Assembly (NCBI GenBank): GCA_025153445.1
Contig: JANZNS010000011.1
Span: forward strand, 1 to 64,000
Length of the DNA: 64,000 nt
Origin: Marinobacter sp. BGYM27
GTDB taxonomy: Bacteria > Pseudomonadota > Gammaproteobacteria > Pseudomonadales > Oleiphilaceae
Direction of reading: 5' to 3'
Shown one piece after another: positions 1-7,294 of this stretch. Position 1 is the stretch's first letter. The number at the start of each line of letters is the position of its first letter. Both the position numbers and the translations under genes were made by a program. Below the pieces are notes generated by a model. The model searched no databases, was not told the DNA's origin, and saw only the letters and a list, made by a program, of their open reading frames with translations.

Positions 1-49
1 TCACGACCATGGCGTCCTGGTCGTAGTTGTAGTGCTTGAAACGAGGCAT
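1..49 (-). CDS. Transposase, N-terminal fragment (IS1182-like)
   Basis: Only the first 16 codons are in the window: MPRFKHYNYDQDAMVV. This opening resembles the N-terminus of IS1182-family (DUF772-type) transposases, DDE enzymes that cut and join the ends of their own element. An AAGGAG ribosome-binding site lies just upstream of the ATG at 49. The gene continues left of position 1, so it cannot be said whether it is intact. The family call is from recall of similar N-termini and is moderately sure. Confidence 0.5.
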   Translation of the reverse strand, partial: MPRFKHYNYDQDAMVV

Positions 50-117
50 GCCGACGGCTCCTTGTCTGTTTGCCCAATGCTACCAAAACCAGTCTGATTT
101 GGGGTTTTTCTACAGCC
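1..117 (-). mobile_element. End of an IS1182-like insertion sequence, cut by the window edge
   Basis: The stretch holds the first codons of a transposase reading off the left edge, preceded by an untranslated leader that ends near 103-117 in a sequence (minus-strand GGCTGTAGAAAAACCCC) like the terminal repeat of IS1182-family elements. The element abuts the attC site of the fourth integron cassette. Only one end is visible, so neither the second terminal repeat nor a target duplication can be seen. The family assignment rests on 16 residues and the terminal sequence. Confidence 0.5.
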
Positions 118-171
118 TCAACGCCTGAAGGCAGCGGCGCGTCTAACGCGTCCGCTGGCCTGACTGGTTAG
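118..171 (-). other. attC recombination site of cassette 4
   Basis: Read on the minus strand it starts with CTAACCAGTCAGGC and has a central hairpin CAGCGG-A-CGCG / CGCGCCGCTG with one unpaired A, the signature extrahelical base of attC sites. It ends near GGCGTTGAG, where the insertion sequence begins. The stop codon of the cassette-4 gene lies in the hairpin loop. The 3' core does not fully match GTTRRRY, perhaps because the insertion sequence replaced the last bases. Confidence 0.6.
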
Positions 172-604
172 CTGTTGTAAGCCAACGGTTTAGATAGAAG
201 TACATAGCACCATGGACACTACCTGCTCCCGTACCACCACAAATCAATGGCACGCCCATATATAGCAGGTAGGCCGCCACCTCTTTGCTAAAAAAGCTTG
301 CACCATCAAGATGCCCTCCTGCAGCTGATACTTGGGAGGCAACACTCCAACCCAATAGAACTAAGCCGGCCAAAGATCCCCATTTAGCACCATCAAACAC
401 ATGCTGTTTTAACGACGGAGACCCGTTCCTGAACGAAGAGGCCATCACAGCACCTCGCCATGACACTAGCGCAGAAACTGGAACCAATACGAACAATATG
501 ATGGGTAGAGCCCCCCACCAATAGGTGCTGGTCATCATCCCAACCAGGGACCAAAACACCAGAAAGATCAGACCATCAATCAACCCGACAGTTCTAGGAC
601 TCAT
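143..604 (-). CDS. Cassette 4: small membrane protein of unknown function
   Basis: A 153-residue protein with about four hydrophobic segments (roughly residues 8-24, 30-48, 75-95 and 107-125), so probably an inner-membrane protein. A glycine-rich stretch with a histidine (CGGTGAGSVHGAMYFY) lies before the C-terminus. I do not recognise the family. The start at 604 is the first ATG after the preceding attC site; the ribosome-binding site is weak. The stop codon falls inside the attC hairpin, as in many integron cassettes. No other open frame covers the cassette. Confidence 0.7.
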   Translation of the reverse strand: MSPRTVGLIDGLIFLVFWSLVGMMTSTYWWGALPIILFVLVPVSALVSWRGAVMASSFRNGSPSLKQHVFDGAKWGSLAGLVLLGWSVASQVSAAGGHLDGASFFSKEVAAYLLYMGVPLICGGTGAGSVHGAMYFYLNRWLTTANQSGQRTR

Positions 605-621
605 GACAATTCTCGATTACA

Positions 622-677
622 GCTAACGCTGAGCGAAGCGGCGGCTGAAAGCCGTCCGCCTTACGCGCCTTGTTAAA
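622..677 (-). other. attC recombination site of cassette 3
   Basis: On the minus strand the site starts with TTTAACAAGGCG and ends with CTCAGCGTTAG. The centre folds as GCGG-A-CGGC / GCCGCCGC around TTTCA, with the typical unpaired A. Length is about 56 bases, close to the shortest known attC class. It separates the cassette-3 gene from the cassette-4 gene. Confidence 0.9.
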
Positions 678-1184
678 TCATGGCTGGAAACGAATATGGA
701 ATCCGCTTTTCTCCAGCCCCTTCTTCCCATCCTTACAAAAGCTCGTCCAGACGTCCTGGCACCCGCGGTTTACGCAAAGATGGCTGAGATAGTGAATATG
801 GCTTCCCTCAACCCAGTGGTTACTGTTGGAAGCTCTATCGCGAGTATCAAAATAGAACAAATGCCAGTAGCTGTGCCGCGCAGTGTAGAAAAGATGTGCT
901 GCTGCCCGCTCCGAGGCTATTGGTAGCTGCCACAATTTATTGAGTGCTTTTCTCAATTCATGAGGGTTTCCACTTTCGAAAGCCGCTAGATTCCTCTCTG
1001 CTAAATTGAGATCGGAGGGAATATTTTCCCGACGTTTGAATGCGTAATGGTACGGAAAGATGTCGAAGCTTTCCTGCGAAAGCCGAACCAAGGATATCAA
1101 GTCTGCTTTACTGATCGCGATTCTGCTGGTGATCCGACGAAGATCTTTTTTCGAGTCAGCTTCAAATAAATCCACCAAGTCCAT
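678..1184 (-). CDS. Cassette 3: protein of unknown function
   Basis: A 168-residue soluble protein that I do not recognise. It is rich in aromatic residues and histidine in the middle (HLFYTARHSYWHLFYFDT) and has three cysteines near the C-terminus. No signal peptide or membrane segment is seen. The N-terminal half looks helical and charged. The start chosen is the ATG at 1184 (MDLVDLFEADS); an upstream GTG at 1196 would add four residues. The stop directly abuts attC. The arrangement between two attC sites marks it as a mobile cassette gene. Confidence 0.7.
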   Translation of the reverse strand: MDLVDLFEADSKKDLRRITSRIAISKADLISLVRLSQESFDIFPYHYAFKRRENIPSDLNLAERNLAAFESGNPHELRKALNKLWQLPIASERAAAHLFYTARHSYWHLFYFDTRDRASNSNHWVEGSHIHYLSHLCVNRGCQDVWTSFCKDGKKGLEKSGFHIRFQP

Positions 1185-1200
1185 GGTTCGCCCCACTCGA

Positions 1201-1285
1201 TTTAACGCTGAGCTAAGCGGCGGCCTGACAAGGCCGTCCGGTGGAGGCCCATTTGGGCCGCAACAAACTTGAGCGACTTGTTATA
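1201..1285 (-). other. attC recombination site of cassette 2
   Basis: On the minus strand it runs from TTATAACAAGTCGCTC to GCTCAGCGTTAAA. It contains a hairpin with GGACGGCCT / AGGCCGCC and an unpaired A. The stop codon of the cassette-2 gene lies inside the first core site, which is common. Length is about 85 bases. Confidence 0.9.
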
Positions 1286-1601
1286 AGTCAAGGGCCTCTT
1301 CCTCTGCGGACAAGATTTTATCTTTTCGGCTAGCCTGCTCTTCCCATTTGGTAAGTAGCGCTTCGTAACGAACGGCCAATTCTTGCTGCTTGTCGAGAAG
1401 GGCATCGGTTTCTTCAGTTTGCCTGTCATAGTCGGCAATTTGACGCTCATAATCCTCTTGTTGCTGAGCGTAATCGGCGTCGAACGCCTGATAGTCGATT
1501 TTGAGATTCTCAAGCTCGTCATTGAGCCTGTCGAGCTCCCCACTGTTGTCAGAGCCACAACCTGACAAAGCGACTGCCCCGACCAGAACGAGATACTTCA
1601 T
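1281..1601 (-). CDS. Cassette 2: coiled-coil lipoprotein
   Basis: A 106-residue protein with a lipoprotein signal: a short hydrophobic stretch (LVLVGAVAL) then the lipobox LSGC, giving a mature N-terminal cysteine near residue 15. The rest (about 20-100) is a highly charged helix with repeated Leu/Tyr/Gln-Glu patterns, almost certainly a coiled coil, so the mature product is an extended rod anchored by lipid, probably to the outer membrane. A good ribosome-binding site (AAAGGAGT) precedes the ATG at 1601. The function is unknown; the Lpp-like shape suggests an envelope role, but that is inference. Confidence 0.8.
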   Translation of the reverse strand: MKYLVLVGAVALSGCGSDNSGELDRLNDELENLKIDYQAFDADYAQQQEDYERQIADYDRQTEETDALLDKQQELAVRYEALLTKWEEQASRKDKILSAEEEALDL

Positions 1602-1616
1602 TTGATACTCCTTTGC

Positions 1617-1705
1617 TTATAACGCTGAGGTAACCGGCGCCGGAGCGCCAGCGGAGGGAACCAAAAGCGCCACGCTTTTGGCGTCCGGTTGACCGCCTTG
1701 TTAAA
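1617..1705 (-). other. attC recombination site of cassette 1
   Basis: On the minus strand it starts TTTAACAAGGCGG and ends CCTCAGCGTTATAA. The long imperfect stem includes CCGGACGCCAAAAGCG / CGCTTTTGG. Length is about 89 bases. It ends the integrase-proximal cassette. Confidence 0.9.
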
Positions 1706-1731
1706 GGTCTTGATGCCAGAACGATGCATCT

Positions 1732-2013
1732 CTACCCCGCCTTAGTCATCGGTTTATTGAGGACAAAAATCTTGACTGAAGCAACTGCCAATACGAACAC
1801 ACCTGTTAGTAACCAGAGCGCATCAAGAAATACAGCTGGAACCGCTATTCCAAGACCGACAAGGTTTAGAACTAAGAGTCCGGTGAGCGCTGACTTCATA
1901 TCGGGATAGGACTTTCCGCCGCATAAAGGACAAACCACAGGTGCCGACTTACCCGCTAGGAGCTTTTTGCTCCCCTTAATGGTCTGCCTCTCACAATGCG
2001 GGCACTCGTACAT
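1732..2013 (-). CDS. Cassette 1: zinc-ribbon membrane protein of unknown function
   Basis: A 93-residue protein. An N-terminal zinc ribbon is formed by CPHC (residues 4-7) and CPLC (about 28-31), with hydrophobic segments at about 44-61 and 63-81, so it is likely a small inner-membrane protein with a cytoplasmic metal-binding head. The ATG at 2013 is preferred: an upstream start at 2052 would lie in the attI region, outside the cassette, whereas a cassette beginning at TTAAAGG (about 2030) brings its own AAAGG ribosome-binding site. No specific function can be assigned. It is the first, and so the best expressed, position in an integron array. Confidence 0.75.
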   Translation of the reverse strand: MYECPHCERQTIKGSKKLLAGKSAPVVCPLCGGKSYPDMKSALTGLLVLNLVGLGIAVPAVFLDALWLLTGVFVLAVASVKIFVLNKPMTKAG

Positions 2014-2023
2014 TTGGCTCTTA

Positions 2024-2110
2024 CCTTTAACAGCAGTTAGACCGAATTCCACGTTAGTGCAGAAAAGTGCGTTCTCGATAACTCCACTTCCCTCTCACGT
2101 TTCACGGCAT
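2024..2110 (-). other. attI: Probable attI site and cassette-1 boundary
   Basis: The core site read on the minus strand is CTG|TTAAAGG at about 2024-2031, where the first cassette would have been inserted. The attI region should extend toward intI, but its outer limit cannot be defined from one sequence. Placement follows from the integron layout and the TTRRRY-type start shared with the other cassettes. A cassette promoter probably lies between here and 2230; I could not pick out convincing -35 and -10 boxes. Confidence 0.5.
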
Positions 2111-2199
2111 CAAGTCGTTTATTTATCAATATCTTAGCCAAGCTGTTACCAAACCGCCATGTATTCGTTTGACTTCCATCTTTCGCCCACACAATAATA

Positions 2200-2215
2200 C
2201 TGTATAAACATACAA
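2200..2215 (+). promoter_or_regulatory. LexA-like operator in front of intI
   Basis: CTGT-N8-ACAA at 2200-2215 matches the gammaproteobacterial LexA box CTGT-N8-ACAG with one mismatch. It lies 20 bases before the intI start, where LexA binding would block transcription. LexA control of integron integrases by the SOS response is established for class 1 and Vibrio integrons; the site here is inferred by sequence. Confidence 0.75.
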
Positions 2216-2234
2216 CAAAAGGAGATAAGCCAAA

Positions 2235-3200
2235 TTGGACGGCATTCAACCTCAACCTCGCCTTCGTGATCAGGTTCGGGCGGTCATTCGAGTTAACCGG
2301 TACAGCATTCGTACCGAAAAATCCTACTGGTACTGGATTCGCTTTTTTATTCGGTTTCACCAGATGCGGCACCCCAAGGATATGGGGCCAAGTGAGGTGA
2401 ACGAATTTCTCACGTGGCTAGCTGTCCATCGCAATGTGGCGGCGGCTACTCAAGCCTTGGCGCTGAATGCTTTGGTGTTCCTTTATTCCAAGGTGCTTGA
2501 TGCACCTTTGGGCGAGATTGGGTCTGTTGTTCGCTCTAAAAAGCCCAAACGCCTGCCCGTCGTGCTCTCCCACGAAGAAGCCGTTAATGTCATTGGCAAA
2601 CTGGGAGTGCCTTATCGGCTTCTTGCGTCGTTAATGTACGGCTCTGGCCTGCGGGTTACCGAAGCCTGTCGTTTACGGGTGAAGGATATCGATTTCAGTA
2701 ATCAGATCATTATCGTTCGGGACGGAAAAGGCGCAAAAGACAGAACGACCCTTATGCCAGGTAGCCTGATCGCAGAACTGGAGCGTCACATTGCCTGGAT
2801 ACGAAAGGCATGGAAGGAGAAGGACTTAGCCCTGCAAACACCGGTAAGCCTTCCATTTGCACTGGCTCGAAAGTATCCCGGTGCCGATATGTCACTGGAT
2901 TGGCAATGGCTGTTTACGTCCCACAATCTAACTAAAAACGACTTCGGCAAGGTCGTTCGTCACCATATTCACACCAGCTCAGTCCAAAAGGCGGTTAGAG
3001 CCGCAGTCGCTGAATCCGGTCTAGGCAAGCCCGCCGGCTGTCACACCTTCAGGCACACCTTCGCCACAGAACTCCTGAAGCACGGGAACGATATTCGAAC
3101 AGTGCAAGATCTTCTCGGCCATTCTGACCTGCGCACCACCCAAATCTACACCCATGTGCTGGGCCAGGGTTTTGCCGGGGTGCGCGGTCCGTTGGGTTGA
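2235..3200 (+). CDS. intI: Integron integrase IntI (tyrosine recombinase)
   Basis: A 321-residue tyrosine recombinase that inserts and excises gene cassettes between attI and folded single-stranded attC sites. The catalytic residues are R140, H270, R273, H296 and Y305. The stretch at about 203-228 (SLPFALARKYPG...DWQWLF) is the extra motif found in integron integrases and absent from XerC/D. The N-terminal SAM-like core-binding domain covers about 8-90. The start is TTG at 2235 with AAGGAG eight bases upstream. The gene is intact. It is transcribed away from the cassettes, and its stop is 14 bases from the convergent nrdB stop. Confidence 0.95.
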   Translation: MDGIQPQPRLRDQVRAVIRVNRYSIRTEKSYWYWIRFFIRFHQMRHPKDMGPSEVNEFLTWLAVHRNVAAATQALALNALVFLYSKVLDAPLGEIGSVVRSKKPKRLPVVLSHEEAVNVIGKLGVPYRLLASLMYGSGLRVTEACRLRVKDIDFSNQIIIVRDGKGAKDRTTLMPGSLIAELERHIAWIRKAWKEKDLALQTPVSLPFALARKYPGADMSLDWQWLFTSHNLTKNDFGKVVRHHIHTSSVQKAVRAAVAESGLGKPAGCHTFRHTFATELLKHGNDIRTVQDLLGHSDLRTTQIYTHVLGQGFAGVRGPLG

Positions 3201-3214
3201 GGGTCAGTAAGCGC

Positions 3215-4288
3215 TTACCACTCGAGCTGCGCTCCGGTCTGGTACTCGATCACTCTGGTTTCAAAGAAGTTTTTCTCTTTGCGCATGGTGGCCTGTTCGT
3301 CCAGCCAGGGTGAGACGTTTTTCGCGCCGGGAAAAGGTTCGTCCAGCCCGACAGTACGAGCGCGGCGGTTGGCGACGAAGCGGAACTGCTCGGAATGGTA
3401 GTCCGCTGAATACCCCAGAATCGGGTCGCGCAGCACATAGTTGGCGTAGGCGCTTTCGGCAGCCTCGGACTCGTCCCACATTTCGCGCACCGCTTTGGGG
3501 TCGAGGGTGATGTTTTCTTCTTCGAGGATTTGGTTGACGACTTTGAGGCCGAAGGAAAAATGCATGGCCTCGTCACGCAGGATGTACTGGAGTTGTTCGC
3601 CGGTGCCGCGCATCAGGCCGCGACGTTGCAGGGCGAATATCGGGCTGAAGCCGTTATAGAACCAGCAGCCCTCAAACACCGCAGCGAAAAACAGGTACGA
3701 CATGACGAATTCCTGCAGGTCATCAGGGTGACGCAGGTTCATGTCAGAACGCATGGCCGCATCGAGCCGGCGATTGGCAACCTGGATTTTCTGATTGATC
3801 TCCGGCACCACGCGGTAGCGGTTATAGATCTCGCTTTGGTCAAGGTTGAGGGTTTCGATGCAGTGCTGGTAGGTCCAGGTGTGCAGGGCTTCTTCGTACA
3901 CCTGCCGGGCCTGGTAGATTTGCAGTTCCGGGGCGCTCATTTTCTCCATCACGGCCAACCCGATATTGCGCATGGCGATAATGTCGGAGGTGGTCAGGTA
4001 GGCCAGTACGTTTTCATAGACGTGTTTTTCCGGCGCGGACAGGCGGTGGTGAAAGTCGTGGATGTCCTGGGACATGTTCACGTCCAGCGGCGTCCAGTGG
4101 TTCTTGTTGGCGTTCATGAAGTATTCCCACGCCCAGGGGTACTTGAACGGTGCCAGTTGGTTGATATCGGTAGTGCCGTTGATCACCCGCTTGTCGTCAA
4201 CATTGACGGGGCGCGGGCCTTCGCTGGCAAGCGTGGTAGAAGCGTTGGACTCGGCGCTTGTTTGCGGTTCGTCATCCCAGTTCAGCAT
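3215..4288 (-). CDS. nrdB: Ribonucleotide reductase class Ia, beta (radical) subunit
   Basis: This is the subunit that houses the diiron centre and stable tyrosyl radical, passing the radical to NrdA so that NDPs are reduced to dNDPs in the cytoplasm. Visible metal ligands are D102, E133, H136, E206, E240 and H243, and the radical tyrosine is Y140, four residues after H136 as in E. coli. At 357 residues the length is normal. The ATG at 4288 (MLNWDDEPQ) has AGGAGT upstream; a longer frame to 4351 lacks a site. It lies downstream of nrdA with a 75-base gap in one operon, so it should share the riboswitch. Confidence 0.95.
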   Translation of the reverse strand: MLNWDDEPQTSAESNASTTLASEGPRPVNVDDKRVINGTTDINQLAPFKYPWAWEYFMNANKNHWTPLDVNMSQDIHDFHHRLSAPEKHVYENVLAYLTTSDIIAMRNIGLAVMEKMSAPELQIYQARQVYEEALHTWTYQHCIETLNLDQSEIYNRYRVVPEINQKIQVANRRLDAAMRSDMNLRHPDDLQEFVMSYLFFAAVFEGCWFYNGFSPIFALQRRGLMRGTGEQLQYILRDEAMHFSFGLKVVNQILEEENITLDPKAVREMWDESEAAESAYANYVLRDPILGYSADYHSEQFRFVANRRARTVGLDEPFPGAKNVSPWLDEQATMRKEKNFFETRVIEYQTGAQLEW

Positions 4289-4363
4289 GGGGTTACTCCT
4301 GGATCTTGAATTCGTTGATCTGATTAGGGGCTTCAAAGCAGCCCCTGTCATAGAAGTCAGTAC

Positions 4364-7141
4364 TTACTGACATGCCTCGCAATCAGGCTCATCTATCGAG
4401 CAAACCTGTGGGGCAGGCGCAGCAACCGGCGTCGATTTCTCCGCTCCGGTGGCCCCCAGCGATCGCAGGTAATAAGTGGTTTTCAGGCCCCGCTCCCATG
4501 CCAGTTGATACAGTTCGTCCAGCTTGCGACCGGACGGTTCCGCCATGTACAGGTTAAGGCTCTGGCCCTGATCCAACCATTTCTGGCGACGCGAGGCGGC
4601 TTCCACCAGCCAGCGGGAATCCAGCTCAAATGCGGTGGCATACCGCGCCTTGATGTCCGCCGGTACGCGGTCGATCTGCTGCACTGAGCCGTCGTAGTAT
4701 TTAAGATCGTTGACCATGACGTTGTCCCACAGGCCCTGCGCCTTCAGGTCGTTGACCAGCGAGGGATTGATCACGGTGAATTCGCCGGACAGGTTCGATT
4801 TCACAAACAGGTTCTGATACGCCGGTTCGATCGACTGGGACACGCCAACGATATTGGAAATGGTCGCGGTGGGTGCAATCGCCATAACGTTGGAATTGCG
4901 AATACCGTGTTCGCGGATCAGGTCGCGCATTGGCGCCCAATCCAAACGGCTTTCACTGTTGACGCTGAAGTCCTCTTCCCGGCGTGCGGCTTTCAGGTTG
5001 TTCAGCGAGTCAATCGGCAGAATGCCCTGTGACCAGAGCGAGCCTTCGTAGGTTGCGTAGGCACCGCGCTCTTTCGCCAGTTCGGCTGAAGCACGCAGGG
5101 CGAAATAGCTCAATTGCTCCATCGACAGGTCGGCAAATTCAACTGCTTCTACGCTGGCATACGGCAGGCCAAGACGGTAAAGAGCGTCCTGAAAGCCCAT
5201 CAGACCTAGTCCAACCGGGCGATGACGCATGTTGGATTCCCGCGCCTGCGGTACCGCGTAGAAGTTAATATCGATGACGTTATCGAGCATGCGCACGGCA
5301 GTGTTGACGGTGCGCTCCAGCCGCTGCACGTCCAGCTCCCCGTCGCGAATGTGGGCTGCGAGGTTCACTGAACCCAGGTTACAGACGGCGATTTCCTGTT
5401 CACTGGTATTCAGGGTGATTTCGGTACACAAGTTGGACGAATGCACCACGCCAGTGTGCTGCTGGGGCGAGCGCAGGTTGCAGGGATCTTTGAACGTGAT
5501 CCAGGGATGGCCGGTTTCGAACAGCACGGTCAACATCTTCCGCCACAGCTGCTTCGCCGGGAGGGTCTTGAACAGGCTGATCTCGCCCCGCTTGGCCATG
5601 GCTTCATATTCTTCGTAACGGGTGCGAAACGCGGAGCCGTACAGATCGTGCAGATCCGGCACGTCGTTGGGCGAGAACAGTGTCCAGTTGGCGTCGGCGC
5701 GCATCCGCTCCAGCAGTAGATCCGGCACCCAGTTGGCGGTATTCATGTCGTGAGTGCGGCGGCGCTCGTCACCGGTGTTCTTGCGCAGCTCGAGAAATTC
5801 CTCAATATCCAGATGCCAGGATTCCAGATAGGCACAGACGGCGCCTTTACGTTTGCCTCCCTGATTTACTGCGACGGCGGTATCGTTGACCACCTTGAGA
5901 AAGGGCACTACGCCCTGGCTACGGCCATTGGTGCCTTTGATGTGGGCACCCAGCGATCGCACCGGCGTCCAGTCGTTACCCAGACCGCCCGCCCATTTCG
6001 ATAGCAATGCGTTGTCCTTGATCGCGCCGTAAATGCCGTCGAGGTCATCGCTGACGGTGGTCAGGTAGCAGGAAGAGAGCTGTGAATGGCGGGTGCCGCT
6101 GTTAAATAGCGTAGGTGTGGATGCCATATAGTCGAATGACGACAGCAGCTCATAGAATTCGATAGCACGCGCATCCGGATCATCCTCGCGTAGCGACAAC
6201 CCCATCGCGACCCGCATGAAGAATACCTGCGGCAATTCCAGGCGCTTGTCGTTCAGGTGGATAAAGTACCGGTCGTAGAGGGTTTGCAGCCCGAGGAAAC
6301 TGAACTGGAGATCGCGTTCCGGTTTGAGGGCGGCGCCCAGCCGGTCGAGATCAAAATCCGCTAGCGCCGGGTCCAGCAACTCACGTTCAATACCCAGTGC
6401 GATAAAACGGGTCAGCGCCTGCGGGTAGACGTCCGCCAGCGGCGTTTGCATGGGCAGTTCCAGCACCCGGCCGGATTCCAGTCGCAGCTGTTCCAGCAGC
6501 AGGCGCGCGGTCACCGCGCTGTAGTCGGGCTCCTGTTCTATGCGGCCGCGCGCGGTCATGATGAGCGCGTTGAGGACGTCGTGTTCGGGGATACCGTCAT
6601 ACAGATTGCGCAGGGCATCGTCGACAATGGTGTCCGCATCAACGCCGTCCAGGCCAGCGCAGGCCTGTTCGACCTGATACTTCATCAGCCCCAGATCCAG
6701 CGGTGCGCTCTGTTTGTCCGCCAGCATAACTCTCAGGGTTGGGTGCTCTTCTACCGGCGCCAGTTGGGCGCGCTCCTGAGCGTGGGCTTCGCGATAGAGC
6801 ACATAGGCGCGGGCGACTTTATGTGCTTCACCGCGCATCAGTTCAAGCTCGACCTGATCCTGAATATCTTCAATATGCACGGTGCCACCCGCCTGCAATC
6901 GCCGGCTCAGGGCATTGATCACCTGCTGGCTGACCTGGCGGACTGCATCGTGGATATGGGCGGACCCGGCCGCCACGTCCCCTTCTACCGCGAGAAAAGC
7001 TTTGGTGATGGCCACGTCAATTTTGCTGGCATCAAAATCAACGAGCTGGCCGTTGCGCTTGATCACCCGGAGTGAACTGATGGGCGCAGAATCGTGCGCC
7101 GTCTTTGTTGAGGCTGGGGCAGAAATAGCCGCACTGGGCAT
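4364..7141 (-). CDS. nrdA: Ribonucleotide reductase class Ia, alpha (catalytic) subunit
   Basis: The catalytic subunit of class Ia ribonucleotide reductase, 925 residues. The N-terminus carries an ATP-cone at about 24-115 and a second, more diverged cone at about 130-220, giving the long form seen in pseudomonads (E. coli has one cone and 761 residues). Active-site elements are SSCYL, NLCTEI (radical cysteine with flanking Asn and Glu), the CNLGSVNL cysteine and the radical-path TYYLRS tyrosines. The tail ends DCEACQ, the mobile cysteine pair reduced by thioredoxin or glutaredoxin, here spaced CxxC. The ATG at 7141 has CAGGAG upstream. A B12 riboswitch lies in the leader. Confidence 0.95.
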   Translation of the reverse strand: MPSAAISAPASTKTAHDSAPISSLRVIKRNGQLVDFDASKIDVAITKAFLAVEGDVAAGSAHIHDAVRQVSQQVINALSRRLQAGGTVHIEDIQDQVELELMRGEAHKVARAYVLYREAHAQERAQLAPVEEHPTLRVMLADKQSAPLDLGLMKYQVEQACAGLDGVDADTIVDDALRNLYDGIPEHDVLNALIMTARGRIEQEPDYSAVTARLLLEQLRLESGRVLELPMQTPLADVYPQALTRFIALGIERELLDPALADFDLDRLGAALKPERDLQFSFLGLQTLYDRYFIHLNDKRLELPQVFFMRVAMGLSLREDDPDARAIEFYELLSSFDYMASTPTLFNSGTRHSQLSSCYLTTVSDDLDGIYGAIKDNALLSKWAGGLGNDWTPVRSLGAHIKGTNGRSQGVVPFLKVVNDTAVAVNQGGKRKGAVCAYLESWHLDIEEFLELRKNTGDERRRTHDMNTANWVPDLLLERMRADANWTLFSPNDVPDLHDLYGSAFRTRYEEYEAMAKRGEISLFKTLPAKQLWRKMLTVLFETGHPWITFKDPCNLRSPQQHTGVVHSSNLCTEITLNTSEQEIAVCNLGSVNLAAHIRDGELDVQRLERTVNTAVRMLDNVIDINFYAVPQARESNMRHRPVGLGLMGFQDALYRLGLPYASVEAVEFADLSMEQLSYFALRASAELAKERGAYATYEGSLWSQGILPIDSLNNLKAARREEDFSVNSESRLDWAPMRDLIREHGIRNSNVMAIAPTATISNIVGVSQSIEPAYQNLFVKSNLSGEFTVINPSLVNDLKAQGLWDNVMVNDLKYYDGSVQQIDRVPADIKARYATAFELDSRWLVEAASRRQKWLDQGQSLNLYMAEPSGRKLDELYQLAWERGLKTTYYLRSLGATGAEKSTPVAAPAPQVCSIDEPDCEACQ

Positions 7142-7155
7142 GATGAGTCTCCTGA

Positions 7156-7186
7156 GTACGCGTTTGAATTCCTTTCCTTCGCGTAC
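7156..7186 (-). promoter_or_regulatory. Hairpin next to the nrdA ribosome-binding site
   Basis: Inverted repeat GTACGCG / CGCGTAC (7156-7162 and 7180-7186) ends two bases before the nrdA AGGAG. It lies between the cobalamin aptamer and the start codon, so it may be part of the expression platform that controls translation. No run of T follows it, which argues against a terminator. The regulatory role is inferred. Confidence 0.4.
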
Positions 7187-7294
7187 GCAGGACGGCAGCC
7201 GGCCGTGAAAAAGTTCTCGGGCAGGATCCGTTATCTGCTCACCCTGAGTCGCGAAGGTGCAGTCGAATGGCGCCGTTTGCACGGGCCATACATT

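Larger units (their letters stand above)
118..3200. mobile_element. Integron: intI integrase, attI region and four gene cassettes
   Basis: The integrase gene is on the plus strand and four short genes follow in the opposite direction, each ending at an imperfect inverted repeat with integron core sites (5' TAACAA type, 3' GCGTTA type). This is the normal integron layout, with the most recently acquired cassette nearest intI (the one at 1618-2030). The four cassette proteins are small and unrelated to one another, as is usual. The array is interrupted on the left by an insertion sequence, so its full length is unknown. No antibiotic-resistance gene is visible. Confidence 0.9.

Noticed and set aside
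2037-2372. A 111-codon minus-strand frame over the intI promoter and start
   Set aside because: It runs through attI and the integrase gene, starts inside intI and has no domain; the LexA box and intI start explain the region.
3310-4309. Open frames opposite nrdB, one of 259 codons
   Set aside because: They are complementary-strand shadows of a strongly conserved gene, with no ribosome-binding site and no recognisable product.
6446-7075. Long plus-strand frame inside nrdA
   Set aside because: Opposite-strand frame in high-GC coding DNA; nrdA is certain and the frame has no recognisable domain.
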